Origin: Shinella curvata
GTDB taxonomy: Bacteria; Pseudomonadota; Alphaproteobacteria; Rhizobiales; Rhizobiaceae
Assembly (NCBI RefSeq): GCF_022899935.1
Contig: NZ_JALJCJ010000003.1
Span: forward strand, 477,720-541,719
Length of the DNA: 64,000 bases
Direction of reading: 5' to 3'
Shown here: positions 9,312 through 18,270 of the stretch, piece by piece
Layout of the letters: every line of letters begins with the position of its first letter
How positions within the stretch are numbered: position 1 is the stretch's first letter
Notes under the pieces: generated by a model
What the model saw: the letters and a program-made list of their open reading frames with translations, nothing else
Told to the model about the DNA's origin: nothing
Database searches by the model: none
Program-made: the position numbers and the translations under genes

Positions 9312-9890
9312 TTATGGGGCGATACGCTCCAGCAAGGGACGGGTGATGGTGCTGAAAGCCCTGGAATCCCCGTAGGCACGCGCCGACAGCATCGCGCCGT
9401 GAACGGTCGCCATGAACAGTTCCGCATTCTCCTCGGCCGTCCCCGCCAGCCTGAAACGGCCTCCCGCTGCGCCACGCTCCAGCACGGAGGTCAGCCAGCC
9501 GGAGAGATGCCGGAAATGCGCGCGAACCTCGAAGGCAACCTCTTCCGGCAGAACCTGAACTTCGCTGGCCAGCATCGCGCAGACGCAAAATGGATGCGAC
9601 GCATCGACGATGCACGCCTCCCAATAGCCGAGATAGGCGCGAAGCTGCTCAAGCGGGTCTGAAACCGCTCGCTCCAGTGCGTCGATCCCGGCTTTGGCCT
9701 CCTCACGATATTGCGCAACAACGGTGCGGACGAGGTCCGCCTTGCTTGGGAAGTGATGATGAATGCTCGCCTTGCGAATGCCGACGACGTCGGAAATGTC
9801 GGCATAGCTGAAGCTGTTGTAGCCGCCCTTGATCAGAAGCGTGCGGGCACAACGGAGAATGTCATCGGCAGTGGTCGAAAGATTGCTCAT
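9312..9890 (-). CDS. TetR/AcrR family transcriptional regulator
   Basis: A 192-aa regulator. The N-terminal helix-turn-helix (about residues 7-53) contains the typical YADISDVVGIRKASIHHHF pattern, and the C-terminal part is the TetR ligand-binding domain. The start is ATG 9890; a TTG at 9905 would extend it into the operator. The motif at 9899-9912 directly abuts the start, implying autorepression. Its other likely target is the membrane protein gene just downstream on the same strand, which has its own copy of the operator. Confidence 0.9.
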   Translation of the reverse strand: MSNLSTTADDILRCARTLLIKGGYNSFSYADISDVVGIRKASIHHHFPSKADLVRTVVAQYREEAKAGIDALERAVSDPLEQLRAYLGYWEACIVDASHPFCVCAMLASEVQVLPEEVAFEVRAHFRHLSGWLTSVLERGAAGGRFRLAGTAEENAELFMATVHGAMLSARAYGDSRAFSTITRPLLERIAP

Positions 9891-9898
9891 GCCACAAC

Positions 9899-9912
9899 CT
9901 ACCAACTAGTAG
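9899..9912. promoter_or_regulatory. TetR operator candidate, tetR promoter
   Basis: CTACCAACTAGTAG, located 9 bp upstream of the tetR start codon. It is identical in reverse orientation to the motif at 9261-9274. Its position suggests that binding blocks transcription or translation initiation of tetR itself. Confidence 0.65.
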
Positions 9913-9971
9913 GTCGAAAATCAAGTCCATACCAATCGGACTGCAAGATCGAGCGGCACGCTACACCACGA

Positions 9972-10532
9972 TCAGAACCCGAACGACTGCTGCGCCGGGG
10001 CCGGCGGGGCGAAGGAGATGCCCTCCAGCGCCAGCATCTTCACCTTGGAGATGGAGCCGCCCGGCGCGGAAAAGCCGCCGACCTTGCCGCCGGCGGCGAG
10101 CACGCGGTGGCAGGGAATGATGAGGGCGACGGGGTTTTTCGCCATGGCCTGGCCGACCTCGCGCGCCATTTCCGGCCCGGCGCCGAGATCGCGCGCGATG
10201 GTGCCGTAGGTCGTCGTCTCGCCCCAATGTACGCGGCGCGCCGCATCATAGACCTTCAGGAAGAAATCGCTCTGGCCGGTAAGATCGAGCGGCACGGCGG
10301 TGAAATCGGCCTCTTCGCCGGCGAAGTAGCGCTGTGCCGCCGCCACGGCCTTCCGGACGGCGAGAGGCGGTTCGGCCGCCTCGGCATCGGGCAGATGGCG
10401 CAGCAACAGGCGACGGGTCGTGGCGGCATCCTCGCCCGGCAGCTGGAAGCGCACGACACCCGCTTGCGTCCAGGCGATACCGCAGGGGCCGCCCGCAGTG
10501 TCGAAGATCAGATAGTGGGTTTTGCCGGTCAC
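9972..10532 (-). CDS. ogt: methylated-DNA-protein-cysteine methyltransferase
   Basis: A 186-aa suicide repair protein that removes alkyl groups from O6-alkylguanine. The acceptor cysteine lies in IIPCHRVLA near residue 135, followed by the GGKVGGFSAPGG segment, close to the family standard. I place the start at GTG 10532 because a strong AGGAGG lies at 10540-10545 on this strand with correct spacing, and homology begins at the following residues; the longer ATG start at 10637 would overlap the promoter region of the divergent deacylase gene. Confidence 0.92.
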   Translation of the reverse strand: MTGKTHYLIFDTAGGPCGIAWTQAGVVRFQLPGEDAATTRRLLLRHLPDAEAAEPPLAVRKAVAAAQRYFAGEEADFTAVPLDLTGQSDFFLKVYDAARRVHWGETTTYGTIARDLGAGPEMAREVGQAMAKNPVALIIPCHRVLAAGGKVGGFSAPGGSISKVKMLALEGISFAPPAPAQQSFGF

Positions 10533-10678
10533 GCGCGGCTCCTCCTGCCGTTTCCACCCCAAGATCGGGCTTTGCCCGGCTTGTTTCAACCCGTTTCTTG
10601 CGCGGCGCGGCCGGGGACTTGCTTCCACCGCGTCCAATTCGCATAAACCTTCGAAAAACGATTCAGCGAGGGCGCGAC

Positions 10679-11737
10679 GTGGAGACTTCGGACATCATCA
10701 TCGGCGGCGATACGGCGGGCATCGAATGGCGCGTGCCGGTCTACCGCTTCAAGGGCAGCGACAAGGCCGCCCCCTCCGTCTACATTCAGGCGGCGCTGCA
10801 TGCCAACGAACTGCCCGGCACCGCACTCTTGCATTTCCTGCTGGAACGCCTGCGCAAGGCCGATGCCGAGGGTGCGATCCGTGGCGATATCACCGTCATC
10901 CCGCAGGCCAACCCGGTCGGCCTCGCCCAGTTCCATTTCGGCGAGATGGAAGGCCGCTTCGACCTGGGATCGCGCACCAACTTCAACCGCGATTACCCGC
11001 TGATTGCGCTCGCCGAGCGCGAGACGCTGCTGGAGAATTTTTCCCATCGCAGCGCCGCCGACAGGCTGAAGCGCACGTTGCTGCACCTCGCGCTCGGCCA
11101 TGACCTCATGCTCGACCTGCACTGCGACGACGAGAGCCTGCAATATGCCTATATCGACGATGCCTTCTGGCCGGAGGCGGCCGATCTTGCGGCGGCCCTC
11201 GATATGCAGGCCGTGTTCCTCTCCGACGGTGAAAGCACCGCCTTCGAGGAGGCTGTCGGCCATGCCTTCAAGCATCAGGGCGGCGACAAGCTGAAGAGCG
11301 TGCCGGGCCGCCTCTCCGTCACCGTCGAATTGCGCGGCCGGCGCGATGTCTATCCCGATATGGCCAAGCGCGATGCCGATGGCCTCTGGGCTTTCCTGGC
11401 CGGCCGCGGCGTCGTCACCGATCCCGCCCATGCCGCCAAGGCCTATACCGGGTCGGCCATCCCGCTCGACAATATCGAGATGGTGCGCGCGCCCGAGCCG
11501 GGCACCGTGCTCTTCCACCGCGATATCGGCGAGAGCGTGAAGGCTGGCGATCTCCTGGCGACGCTCATCACCACGCCGGGCGCGCCCAATGGCGCGATCA
11601 GTGTGACAGCGGCCCATGACGGCCTGATCGCCACCCGCGCCTCTGCCCGCTATGCGCGCCGCGGTGACGACCTGATGAAGATCGCCTGCCACGAAGCGAC
11701 CCGCAAGGACCGCAAGCCCGGCACGCTGGAGGACTGA
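10679..11737 (+). CDS. succinylglutamate desuccinylase/aspartoacylase family zinc deacylase
   Basis: A 352-aa M14-like zinc carboxypeptidase-fold enzyme that removes acyl groups from N-acyl amino acids or similar. The zinc ligands are visible as HANE (about residues 43-46) and in LDLHCD. A C-terminal beta-barrel follows (about 260-340), with the PEPGTVLF stretch of this subfamily. I chose GTG 10679, preceded by GAGGG at suitable distance. The substrate is not known; relatives act on N-acetyl-diaminobutyrate, N-acetylaspartate and succinylglutamate. It is divergent from ogt and followed by a strong hairpin. Confidence 0.85.
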   Translation: METSDIIIGGDTAGIEWRVPVYRFKGSDKAAPSVYIQAALHANELPGTALLHFLLERLRKADAEGAIRGDITVIPQANPVGLAQFHFGEMEGRFDLGSRTNFNRDYPLIALAERETLLENFSHRSAADRLKRTLLHLALGHDLMLDLHCDDESLQYAYIDDAFWPEAADLAAALDMQAVFLSDGESTAFEEAVGHAFKHQGGDKLKSVPGRLSVTVELRGRRDVYPDMAKRDADGLWAFLAGRGVVTDPAHAAKAYTGSAIPLDNIEMVRAPEPGTVLFHRDIGESVKAGDLLATLITTPGAPNGAISVTAAHDGLIATRASARYARRGDDLMKIACHEATRKDRKPGTLED

Positions 11738-11750
11738 GAGAATCTTCCCT

Positions 11751-11772
11751 GCGAGGGGTTTGCACCCCTCGC
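11751..11772. terminator. GC-rich hairpin after the deacylase gene
   Basis: GCGAGGGG (11751-11758) and CCCCTCGC (11765-11772) form a perfect 8-bp stem with a 6-base loop, 14 bp after the deacylase stop. No T-run follows. A -10-like TATAAT at 11795-11800 and a second small stem (AGCCGC/GCGGCT, 11811-11826) lie between it and the cardiolipin synthase gene. Confidence 0.5.
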
Positions 11773-11866
11773 AATCCCGCTGCCGGAAGCAATATATAAT
11801 TAGGAGCATACGAGCCGCAGTAGCGGCTATGACTGGAGGAGACGTAAGCGGTGGTCTGCACGCATC

Positions 11867-13327
11867 ATGTTTGAGACGCTCTCCGCCTACTGGCCGCATA
11901 TCCTCGTCGCCCTCTCCGTCATCCTCGGCATCCCCGCCGCCATTCATGCGACGATGACCAAGGAAGAGGTGCGCGCGGCAATCGGCTGGGTCGGCGTCAT
12001 CGTGCTTTCGCCCGTCGTCGGCCCCGTCATCTATGCCATCGGCGGCGTGAACCGCATCCGCCGCAAAACGCTGAACCTCAGCCGCGAGGGCCTGATCGCC
12101 GCCGGCTGGTACCACCGCGCCGAATACGACGTTTCCAACGACCATATGCGGGTGGCCTTCGGCCGGGCGCTCGCCGCCATGCAGCGGCTCGGCGATACGG
12201 TCGGGCGCTGCAAACTCACCTCCGGCAACCGGATCAGGCTACTCTCGACCGGCGACGAGGCCTATGCCGCCATGCTGTCAGCCATCGACGCGGCGGAGCG
12301 CTCCATCCTGCTCGAAACCTATATTTTCGACCGCGACGCGGCCGGCCAGCGCTTCGTCGAGGCGCTTTCGGCCGCCGTGGCACGTGGTGTCGAGGTGCGC
12401 GTGCTGATCGACGCGGTCGGCGCCCGTTATTCCATTCCCTCGATCGTCTCGGAGCTGCAACGGGCGCATGTCCCGGTCGATGTCTTCAACGGCAATATCG
12501 TCATGGGCCTGCGCCTGCCCTATGCCAACCTGCGCACCCACCGGAAAATCCTGATCGTCGACGGCAGCGTCGCCTTCACGGGTGGGCTCAACATCCGCGC
12601 CGGCTTCTGCACCGAATTTGCCGGCGATGCGGCCGCACTCGACACGCATTTCCGCCTGACCGGCCCCGTCGTCAGCGACCTCTTCCGCATCGCCTACGAG
12701 GACTGGCGCTTTTCCGGCGGCGACGAACTCTTCGGCGCGGTCTGGCAGATCGCGCCGCCGCCGGATGCGCCCGACAGCGGCATGCTCGCCCGCGTCGTGC
12801 CGTCAGGTCCCGACAGGAGCCTGGAGACCAACCACCGCATGCTGATGGGCGCGCTGTCAGTGGCGAAGCATCACATCCGCATCATGTCGCCCTATTTCCT
12901 GCCCGACCGCGAGCTGATCAGCGCCATCGTCACGGCGGCGCGGCGCGGGGTGGAGATCGACATCATCGTGCCCTCGGCCAACAACCTGAAGCTCGTCGAT
13001 CTCGCCATGACCGCGCAGTTCGACCAGATGCTGAAACACGGCTGCCGCATCTGGCGCGCCTCGGGCGCCTTCAACCACTCCAAGCTGACGGTCATCGACG
13101 ACACCTGGTCCTATGTCGGCTCCTCCAACATCGACCCGCGTTCGCTCAGGCTGAATTTCGAGGTGGATATCGAAGTGATCGACCCCGATTTCGCCGATCT
13201 CATCGGCGCGCGCATCGACGCGGCGCTTGCGGGATCCGAACAGGTGAAACTGGAGGAGCTCAGGGCGCGGCCCTTCGTGCATCGCCTCGTCGAGCGCATC
13301 ACATGGCTTGGCTCGCCCTATCTATAG
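11867..13327 (+). CDS. cls: cardiolipin synthase, phospholipase D superfamily
   Basis: A 486-aa membrane enzyme that condenses phosphatidylglycerol into cardiolipin. Two N-terminal hydrophobic helices (about residues 8-28 and 39-62) are followed by two PLD domains with HxKxxxxD motifs: HRKILIVDG at His225 and HSKLTVIDD at His404. Length is normal for ClsA-type enzymes. A GGAGGAG lies about 25 bases before ATG 11867, unusually far, and no alternative in-frame start exists between, so initiation here is odd. The 3' end overlaps the convergent nuclease gene by 29 bp. Confidence 0.92.
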   Translation: MFETLSAYWPHILVALSVILGIPAAIHATMTKEEVRAAIGWVGVIVLSPVVGPVIYAIGGVNRIRRKTLNLSREGLIAAGWYHRAEYDVSNDHMRVAFGRALAAMQRLGDTVGRCKLTSGNRIRLLSTGDEAYAAMLSAIDAAERSILLETYIFDRDAAGQRFVEALSAAVARGVEVRVLIDAVGARYSIPSIVSELQRAHVPVDVFNGNIVMGLRLPYANLRTHRKILIVDGSVAFTGGLNIRAGFCTEFAGDAAALDTHFRLTGPVVSDLFRIAYEDWRFSGGDELFGAVWQIAPPPDAPDSGMLARVVPSGPDRSLETNHRMLMGALSVAKHHIRIMSPYFLPDRELISAIVTAARRGVEIDIIVPSANNLKLVDLAMTAQFDQMLKHGCRIWRASGAFNHSKLTVIDDTWSYVGSSNIDPRSLRLNFEVDIEVIDPDFADLIGARIDAALAGSEQVKLEELRARPFVHRLVERITWLGSPYL

Positions 13328-14171
13328 GCATCGCCGAGCGCTCCGAGACCACCTTCAGATCGATATGCGCCTTGATCGGCAGGTGGTCCGATGCAACGCG
13401 GGCAAGCGGTGAATCATGCACCTCCACGGAGGTGACGAGGTCATGCGGATGGCCGAGCGCCCGGTCGAGCGCCAGCACGGGGAAGCGCGAGGGAAAGCTC
13501 GGCACTGCGCCGGAGGCCGGATCGAAGGTAGGATGCAGCCGGGCAAGCGACGAACCCCGCCCGACGCGCCATTCGTTGAGATCACCGACGAGCAGGGTCG
13601 GCATCGCCTCGTCTTCGGCGAGCGACGCGAGGATCGCCATGGCCTGCTGTTCGCGCGAGCGCTTCAACAGCCCGAAATGGGCGGCGACAAGCCGCAGCTT
13701 GCCGGTGGGCAGATCGAGCGTCACGACCAGTGCGCCGCGCGGCTCGACACCCGGCAGCTTCAGCTGGCGCACACCGCCGACCGCGCCCTTGCGGATCATG
13801 ATCATGTTGCCGTGCCAGCCATGGCCGGTTGAGGACAGCGCGGTGATCGGCACCGGCACGAGGCCGCAGTCGCGCTCCAGCATATCGAGCTTCAAAAGGC
13901 CCGAGCGCTCGCCGAACCGCTTGTCGGCTTCCTGGATGGCGATCACGTCGGCATCGATTTCGGCAATGACGCTCGCCGTGCGCTCGGGATCGAAACGCCG
14001 GTCGACGCCGATGCATTTGTGCACATTGTAGGAGGCGATCACCGTGTCGCCCGGACGATTGTTTTCCGGCGGCCGGTGGCCGCGACGGTTGCGAATGGCC
14101 GTCAGCAGCGTGGCCGATGGGGTCCTGCCGTTCCTGTCCAAGGGTGCTTCCTCATGCGTTCTCTGCATCAT
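13299..14171 (-). CDS. endonuclease/exonuclease/phosphatase (EEP) family protein
   Basis: A 290-aa protein with the EEP fold: ASYNVHKCIG near the start, IAIQEAD, the GDLNEW motif and the C-terminal SDHLPI motif, all metal- or phosphate-contacting regions. Members include phosphodiesterases acting on DNA, RNA or lipids, so the substrate stays open. Its convergent overlap with cardiolipin synthase is a recurrent arrangement and might hint at phospholipid headgroups. I chose ATG 14171 (or 14168) because AAGGCGG precedes it; the open frame upstream of that runs through the neighbouring regulator gene. Confidence 0.85.
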   Translation of the reverse strand: MMQRTHEEAPLDRNGRTPSATLLTAIRNRRGHRPPENNRPGDTVIASYNVHKCIGVDRRFDPERTASVIAEIDADVIAIQEADKRFGERSGLLKLDMLERDCGLVPVPITALSSTGHGWHGNMIMIRKGAVGGVRQLKLPGVEPRGALVVTLDLPTGKLRLVAAHFGLLKRSREQQAMAILASLAEDEAMPTLLVGDLNEWRVGRGSSLARLHPTFDPASGAVPSFPSRFPVLALDRALGHPHDLVTSVEVHDSPLARVASDHLPIKAHIDLKVVSERSAMPIDRASQAM

Positions 14172-14230
14172 ATGGTCCGCCTTGCCCCAACGGCAACCGC
14201 CGAGCCGCAAGAAGGTTCCGGAAAACGCCG

Positions 14231-14710
14231 TCAGGGCAGCGGGCTGACCTGCATCTTCGGGCTGTCGAGCAGGATGGTCGAGCGCAGCGTCTTGATTTCG
14301 CCGATGCGTTCGAATTCGCTCCACAGCAGCCGCCGGTAATCCGCCACGTCCTTCACGGCGATCTTCAGCAGGAAATCGAAATCGCCGGCCACCGTATGGC
14401 ATTCGACGACCTCTGGCATGCGCCGCACCAGATCGATGAAGCGCTCGCCGACCTTCGGCGCCGTGCGCTCCAAGGTCACCTCGAGAAAGGCCTGGAAGCC
14501 GATGCCGGCGGCGCGTGGATCGACGATGACAGTGTGGCGGATGACGCCGCTCGCCTCCAGCCGCGCGAGACGCCGCGACAGCGGCGCGGGCGACAGGCCG
14601 ACCTTCTCCGCCAGCTGGTTGTTGGAGAGCCCCGCATCCTCCACGAGCAGGCGAATGATGCGCCGGTCGGTCTGGTCCAGGGCAACCTCGTCGCCCGTCT
14701 TTTTATCCAT
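14231..14710 (-). CDS. Lrp/AsnC family transcriptional regulator
   Basis: A 159-aa regulator with an N-terminal winged helix-turn-helix (about residues 10-60, including LSNNQLAEKVGLSPAPLSRR) and a C-terminal RAM/AsnC ligand-binding domain. Such regulators sense amino acids. It is divergent from an aromatic amino acid aminotransferase, the most probable target, and an inverted repeat lies between them at 14754-14778. The start is ATG 14710 with GGGAGCGG upstream; earlier in-frame Met codons precede the conserved region. Confidence 0.92.
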   Translation of the reverse strand: MDKKTGDEVALDQTDRRIIRLLVEDAGLSNNQLAEKVGLSPAPLSRRLARLEASGVIRHTVIVDPRAAGIGFQAFLEVTLERTAPKVGERFIDLVRRMPEVVECHTVAGDFDFLLKIAVKDVADYRRLLWSEFERIGEIKTLRSTILLDSPKMQVSPLP

Positions 14711-14753
14711 ATCGTCCGCTCCCGCAAAAATCTGCATCAATCTAGCGAGTAAG

Positions 14754-14778
14754 CGCAAGAAGACAAAAGCTTCTTGCG
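14754..14778. promoter_or_regulatory. inverted repeat in the Lrp/aminotransferase divergent promoter
   Basis: CGCAAGAAG (14754-14762) and CTTCTTGCG (14770-14778) are perfect inverted arms with a 7-base spacer, located 44 bp upstream of the lrp start and 82 bp before the aminotransferase start. It is a good candidate for the Lrp-type regulator's binding site. Confidence 0.5.
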
Positions 14779-14859
14779 TTTTCCCCGCAATATCATGGTC
14801 GATTTTGCGGGTGTTTTGACTTACACCACGTGCACATCAATTCAGACAGGACCCCGGCC

Positions 14860-16029
14860 ATGTTCGACGCCCTTACCCGCCAGCCCGATGACCCGTTGCT
14901 TGCCCTGATCGGCCTTTTCCGGGCCGATGAGCGTGCCGGCAAGGTGGATCTCGGCGTCGGCGTCTATCGTGACGAAACGGGCGCCACGCCGATCTTCCGC
15001 GCGGTGAAGGAAGCCGAAAAGCGCCTTGTCGAGACGCAGCCGACCAAGGCCTATGTCGGCCCGGAAGGCGATCCCCTGTTCCTCGACCGCCTCTGGGAAC
15101 TGACGACGGGCGACGCCGGCCGCGGCCGCGCCACCGCCGGCCTGCAGACGCCGGGCGGCTCCGGCGCGCTGCGCCTTGCCGCCGACCTTCTGGCGCGCAT
15201 GGGCACCAAGGGCATCTGGCTCGGCCTGCCGAGCTGGCCGAACCATGCCAGCATCTTCAAATCCGCCGGGCTTGAGGTCGTCACCTACCCGTTCTTCGAT
15301 GTCCCCGCGCAGAGCGTGCAGTTCGACCGCATGATGGAAGCACTTGGCGGTGCTGCCCCCGGCGACGCCGTGCTGCTGCATGCGAGCTGCCACAACCCGA
15401 CCGGCGCAAACCTTACGGACGACCAGTGGCGCGCCGTCTCCGCGCTCATCGCCGAGAAGGGCCTGCTGCCGCTCGTCGATATCGCCTATCAGGGTTATGG
15501 CCGCGGCCTCGATGAGGATGCCGCGGGTCTCCGCACTCTGCTGACGGCCGTGCCCGAAGCGCTGGTCGCCGTCTCCTGCTCGAAATCCTTCGGCCTCTAC
15601 CGCGAGCGCACCGGCGCCATCTACGCCGCCTGCAGCAATGCCGAGACGGCGTTGTCGGTTCGCACCAATCTGGCCGCGCTAGCCCGCACCAGCTATTCCA
15701 TGCCGCCGGACCATGGCGCGGCCATCGTCAGCATGATCCTCGGTGATGCCGCGCTGAAGGCCGACTGGATGGCCGAGATCGAGGCGATGCGCCTGCGCGT
15801 CACCGCGATCCGCGAGCGGCTTGCCGCCGGCCTCTCCGGCCGCTGGCAGGTGCTGACGTCGATCCGCGAGCAGGAGGGCATGTTCTCGCTTTTGCCGCTG
15901 GAAGAGGCGCAGGTGCTGAAGCTGCGCGCCGAGCACGCCATCTACATGCCGACGTCGGGCCGCATCAACATTGCCGGTCTCAAGACGGCCGAGGTCGATG
16001 ACGTCATCGCCAAGTTCCTGAGCCTCTGA
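14860..16029 (+). CDS. aromatic amino acid / aspartate aminotransferase (class I)
   Basis: A 389-aa PLP enzyme of the AspC/TyrB family. The PLP-lysine lies in SCSKSFGLYRERTGA, which also contains the phosphate-binding Arg, and the HNPTGAN segment contacts the cofactor. It transfers amino groups between aromatic amino acids or aspartate and 2-oxoglutarate; sequence alone does not settle the preference. The start ATG 14860 fits the family N terminus (MFDALTRQPDDPLL); an in-frame ATG at 14830 adds ten unconserved residues. Divergent Lrp gene suggests amino-acid-responsive control. Confidence 0.92.
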   Translation: MFDALTRQPDDPLLALIGLFRADERAGKVDLGVGVYRDETGATPIFRAVKEAEKRLVETQPTKAYVGPEGDPLFLDRLWELTTGDAGRGRATAGLQTPGGSGALRLAADLLARMGTKGIWLGLPSWPNHASIFKSAGLEVVTYPFFDVPAQSVQFDRMMEALGGAAPGDAVLLHASCHNPTGANLTDDQWRAVSALIAEKGLLPLVDIAYQGYGRGLDEDAAGLRTLLTAVPEALVAVSCSKSFGLYRERTGAIYAACSNAETALSVRTNLAALARTSYSMPPDHGAAIVSMILGDAALKADWMAEIEAMRLRVTAIRERLAAGLSGRWQVLTSIREQEGMFSLLPLEEAQVLKLRAEHAIYMPTSGRINIAGLKTAEVDDVIAKFLSL

Positions 16030-16037
16030 GAAAAACC

Positions 16038-16658
16038 ATGTCCGTCGAACCTGCCAGCCAGGCGGAGCGCCACTCCGCCTATGAGGATCTTATTGCCATC
16101 GTCATCGGCACGATGTTCGTGGCGCTGGGCGTGGTCATCTATACCAAGGCGGTGCTGCTCGCCGGCAGTACGGCAGGCTTGGCACTCCTCCTGCAATATG
16201 CAAGCGGCATTGGCTTCTGGTGGCTGTTCTTCGCCGTCAACCTGCCGTTCTACATTCTTGCCGTCAAAAAACTCGGCTGGGCCTTCACCCTGCGGACCTT
16301 CGCGGCTGTAACGCTGGTTTCCATCTTTAGCCGGCTAACCTCGGAGCTTATAAACTTCTCGCATCTCGACCCGATCTATGCAGCGGTCATGGGTGGGGCG
16401 CTGTCGGGCACCGGCCTGCTCATCCTCTTCCGCCACCGCACTGGCCTTGGCGGCATCAATGTGCTGGCGATCTACCTGCAAGACCGGTTCGGCCTGCGCG
16501 TCGGTTATGTCCAGATGGCGGTCGATCTCGCCATCCTCGCCGCCGCGTTTTTCGTCATCCCGCTCGATCGGCTTGCGCTCTCCGTGCTCGGCGCCGTCGT
16601 CGTCAACATGACGCTCGCCATCAATCACCGCCCCGGCCGCTATCTCGGGGTGACGTGA
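16038..16658 (+). CDS. YitT family membrane protein (DUF161)
   Basis: A 206-aa membrane protein with five or six helices, matching the YitT/YczE family (the GTMFVALGVVIYTKA start and RHRTGLGGINVLAIYLQD region). The molecular function of the family is not established; transport has been suggested. It lies 8 bp after the aminotransferase gene and is likely co-transcribed. Confidence 0.83.
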   Translation: MSVEPASQAERHSAYEDLIAIVIGTMFVALGVVIYTKAVLLAGSTAGLALLLQYASGIGFWWLFFAVNLPFYILAVKKLGWAFTLRTFAAVTLVSIFSRLTSELINFSHLDPIYAAVMGGALSGTGLLILFRHRTGLGGINVLAIYLQDRFGLRVGYVQMAVDLAILAAAFFVIPLDRLALSVLGAVVVNMTLAINHRPGRYLGVT

Positions 16659-16705
16659 CCGTTTTGCCGGCTTATGAAGGCGGCACGATATTGAAGGAGA
16701 GACGC

Positions 16706-17050
16706 GTGACCGTCACGATCTACGGCATCAAGAACTGCGACACGATGAAGAAGGCGCGCACTTGGCTCGACACCAAGGGCATCGCCTACAGCTTCCACGA
16801 CTACAAGGCCGAAGGCATCGACGAGAAGAGCCTGAAGCGCTTCGTCGACGCGCTCGGCTGGGAAACGGTGCTCAACCGTGCCGGCACCACCTTCCGCGCC
16901 CTGCCGGATGAAGACAAGCAGGACCTCGACGCGAAAAAGGCGATTGCTTTGATGCTCGCCCAGCCCTCGATGATCAAGCGCCCCATGCTCGATCGCGACG
17001 GGGCGCTCACGGCCGGCTTCAAGCCGGATATCTACGAAACGCTGTTTTGA
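16706..17050 (+). CDS. ArsC/Spx-like thioredoxin-fold protein (YffB type)
   Basis: A 114-aa protein of the ArsC family. The N terminus TIYGIKNCDTMKKARTWL carries a single redox-type Cys. It has the C-terminal KRPMLDRDG segment of YffB-like proteins, which bind glutathione but are not proven arsenate reductases. The start is GTG 16706, preceded by AGGAG at 16695-16699; an ATG at 16655 lacks conservation. Function in the cell is not known. Confidence 0.85.
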   Translation: MTVTIYGIKNCDTMKKARTWLDTKGIAYSFHDYKAEGIDEKSLKRFVDALGWETVLNRAGTTFRALPDEDKQDLDAKKAIALMLAQPSMIKRPMLDRDGALTAGFKPDIYETLF

Positions 17051-17128
17051 GCGAGAGTTTGCCAGGGAAAAGTGGGAACCGATTTTCCCGAAAAGGCAAA
17101 CGACAACAAAGACTCTAAAGAGCCGGTC

Positions 17129-18115
17129 TCAGACCGGCTCCCAGCCATCCTTCTCGCTGGCGCGGTAGATGGCATCGATGAGCTTCTGGTTCTCGACCGA
17201 GCTTTCCAGCGGCACGATCTCCTCGTTCTCGCCGAGTGCCGCCTTGGTGAAGGCTTCGGCCTCGCGCTTGTACTGGCGCGCATCCTGGAAGCGGAAGTGC
17301 TGGCTCTCGCTGTGCGAGGCATTGGTCAGCTCGATTTCCTCGGCACCGTAGCGGTCGGCGTTGAAGGGCGACTTCACCTCGATGAAACCCTTGTCGCCGT
17401 GGAACACCATGACCTGGCGATGGGCGAGCTGGGTGGAGATGTAGAAGGACAGTTCGAAATCGCCGAAATCGGCGCGCACGCTCGAATAGATGTCCGTGCC
17501 GAAGTCCGGATCGCGGTCCGTGCTCGCCTGCACGCGGATCGCTTCCTTGCCGGTGACGAAACGCGTGGTGATCGTCGGATAGACACCGATATCCGGCAGG
17601 CCGCCGCCGCCGAGCGCCGGCACATTGCGCATGTTGCCGGGGTCGCGGTTGTAGTAGGTGAAGACGCCCTGCACATGGCGCAGCTTGCCGATCGCGCCCT
17701 CGGCGAGCAGCGAGCGCACCTTGCGCCAGACGGGGCTGTAGGTGACCATGAAGGCTTCCGAGATCAGCACCTTGTTGCGGTCGCGCGCCGCAATCAGCGC
17801 ATCGATCTCGCCGGCATTCAGCGCAATCGGCTTTTCGCACAGCACATGCTTGCCGGCATCCGCCGCCTTGATCGTCCATTCCACATGCTGCGAGGTCGGC
17901 AGCGGGATATAGACGGCATCGATCGTATCTGACGCCAGCATCTCCTCATAGGAACCGAAGGCATGCGGCACGGAAAACCGGTCGGCCATGGCGCGGGCCT
18001 TGGCGAGGTCGCGGCTGGCAATGGCCGTGACGACGCAGTTTTCCGCATCCTGGATGGCCGGCACGACGAGATCGCGGCCGATCTTGGCCGTCGACAGAAT
18101 TCCGAAACGCAGCAT
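17129..18115 (-). CDS. Gfo/Idh/MocA family oxidoreductase
   Basis: A 328-aa NAD(P)-dependent dehydrogenase. The Rossmann domain occupies about residues 1-120, with an atypical nucleotide-binding start ([12 protein letters not shown]) and the family motif CEKPIAL near residue 95; the C-terminal alpha/beta domain binds the substrate, usually a sugar or polyol. The start ATG 18115 has AGGGAGAT upstream. Divergent from an aldo/keto reductase. Substrate unknown. Confidence 0.88.
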   Translation of the reverse strand: MLRFGILSTAKIGRDLVVPAIQDAENCVVTAIASRDLAKARAMADRFSVPHAFGSYEEMLASDTIDAVYIPLPTSQHVEWTIKAADAGKHVLCEKPIALNAGEIDALIAARDRNKVLISEAFMVTYSPVWRKVRSLLAEGAIGKLRHVQGVFTYYNRDPGNMRNVPALGGGGLPDIGVYPTITTRFVTGKEAIRVQASTDRDPDFGTDIYSSVRADFGDFELSFYISTQLAHRQVMVFHGDKGFIEVKSPFNADRYGAEEIELTNASHSESQHFRFQDARQYKREAEAFTKAALGENEEIVPLESSVENQKLIDAIYRASEKDGWEPV

Positions 18116-18270
18116 GACATATCTCCCTGATTGCGCCGGAAGACTAATGCCGAGGTACGTTCCTCGCAAGCGCGCAGGCGTGCAAAAAATCCCGGCCGCG
18201 ACGGGTGCAAAGCCGATCCGCCCGGCCTATGCTGGCCCACCATTTCAGCACGTATCCCTTGGAGGAAGCC

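Noticed and set aside
10586-12145. 519-codon minus-strand frame across the deacylase and cardiolipin synthase genes
   Set aside because: Antisense to two well-supported enzymes, spans a terminator-like hairpin and a promoter region, and shows no motif.
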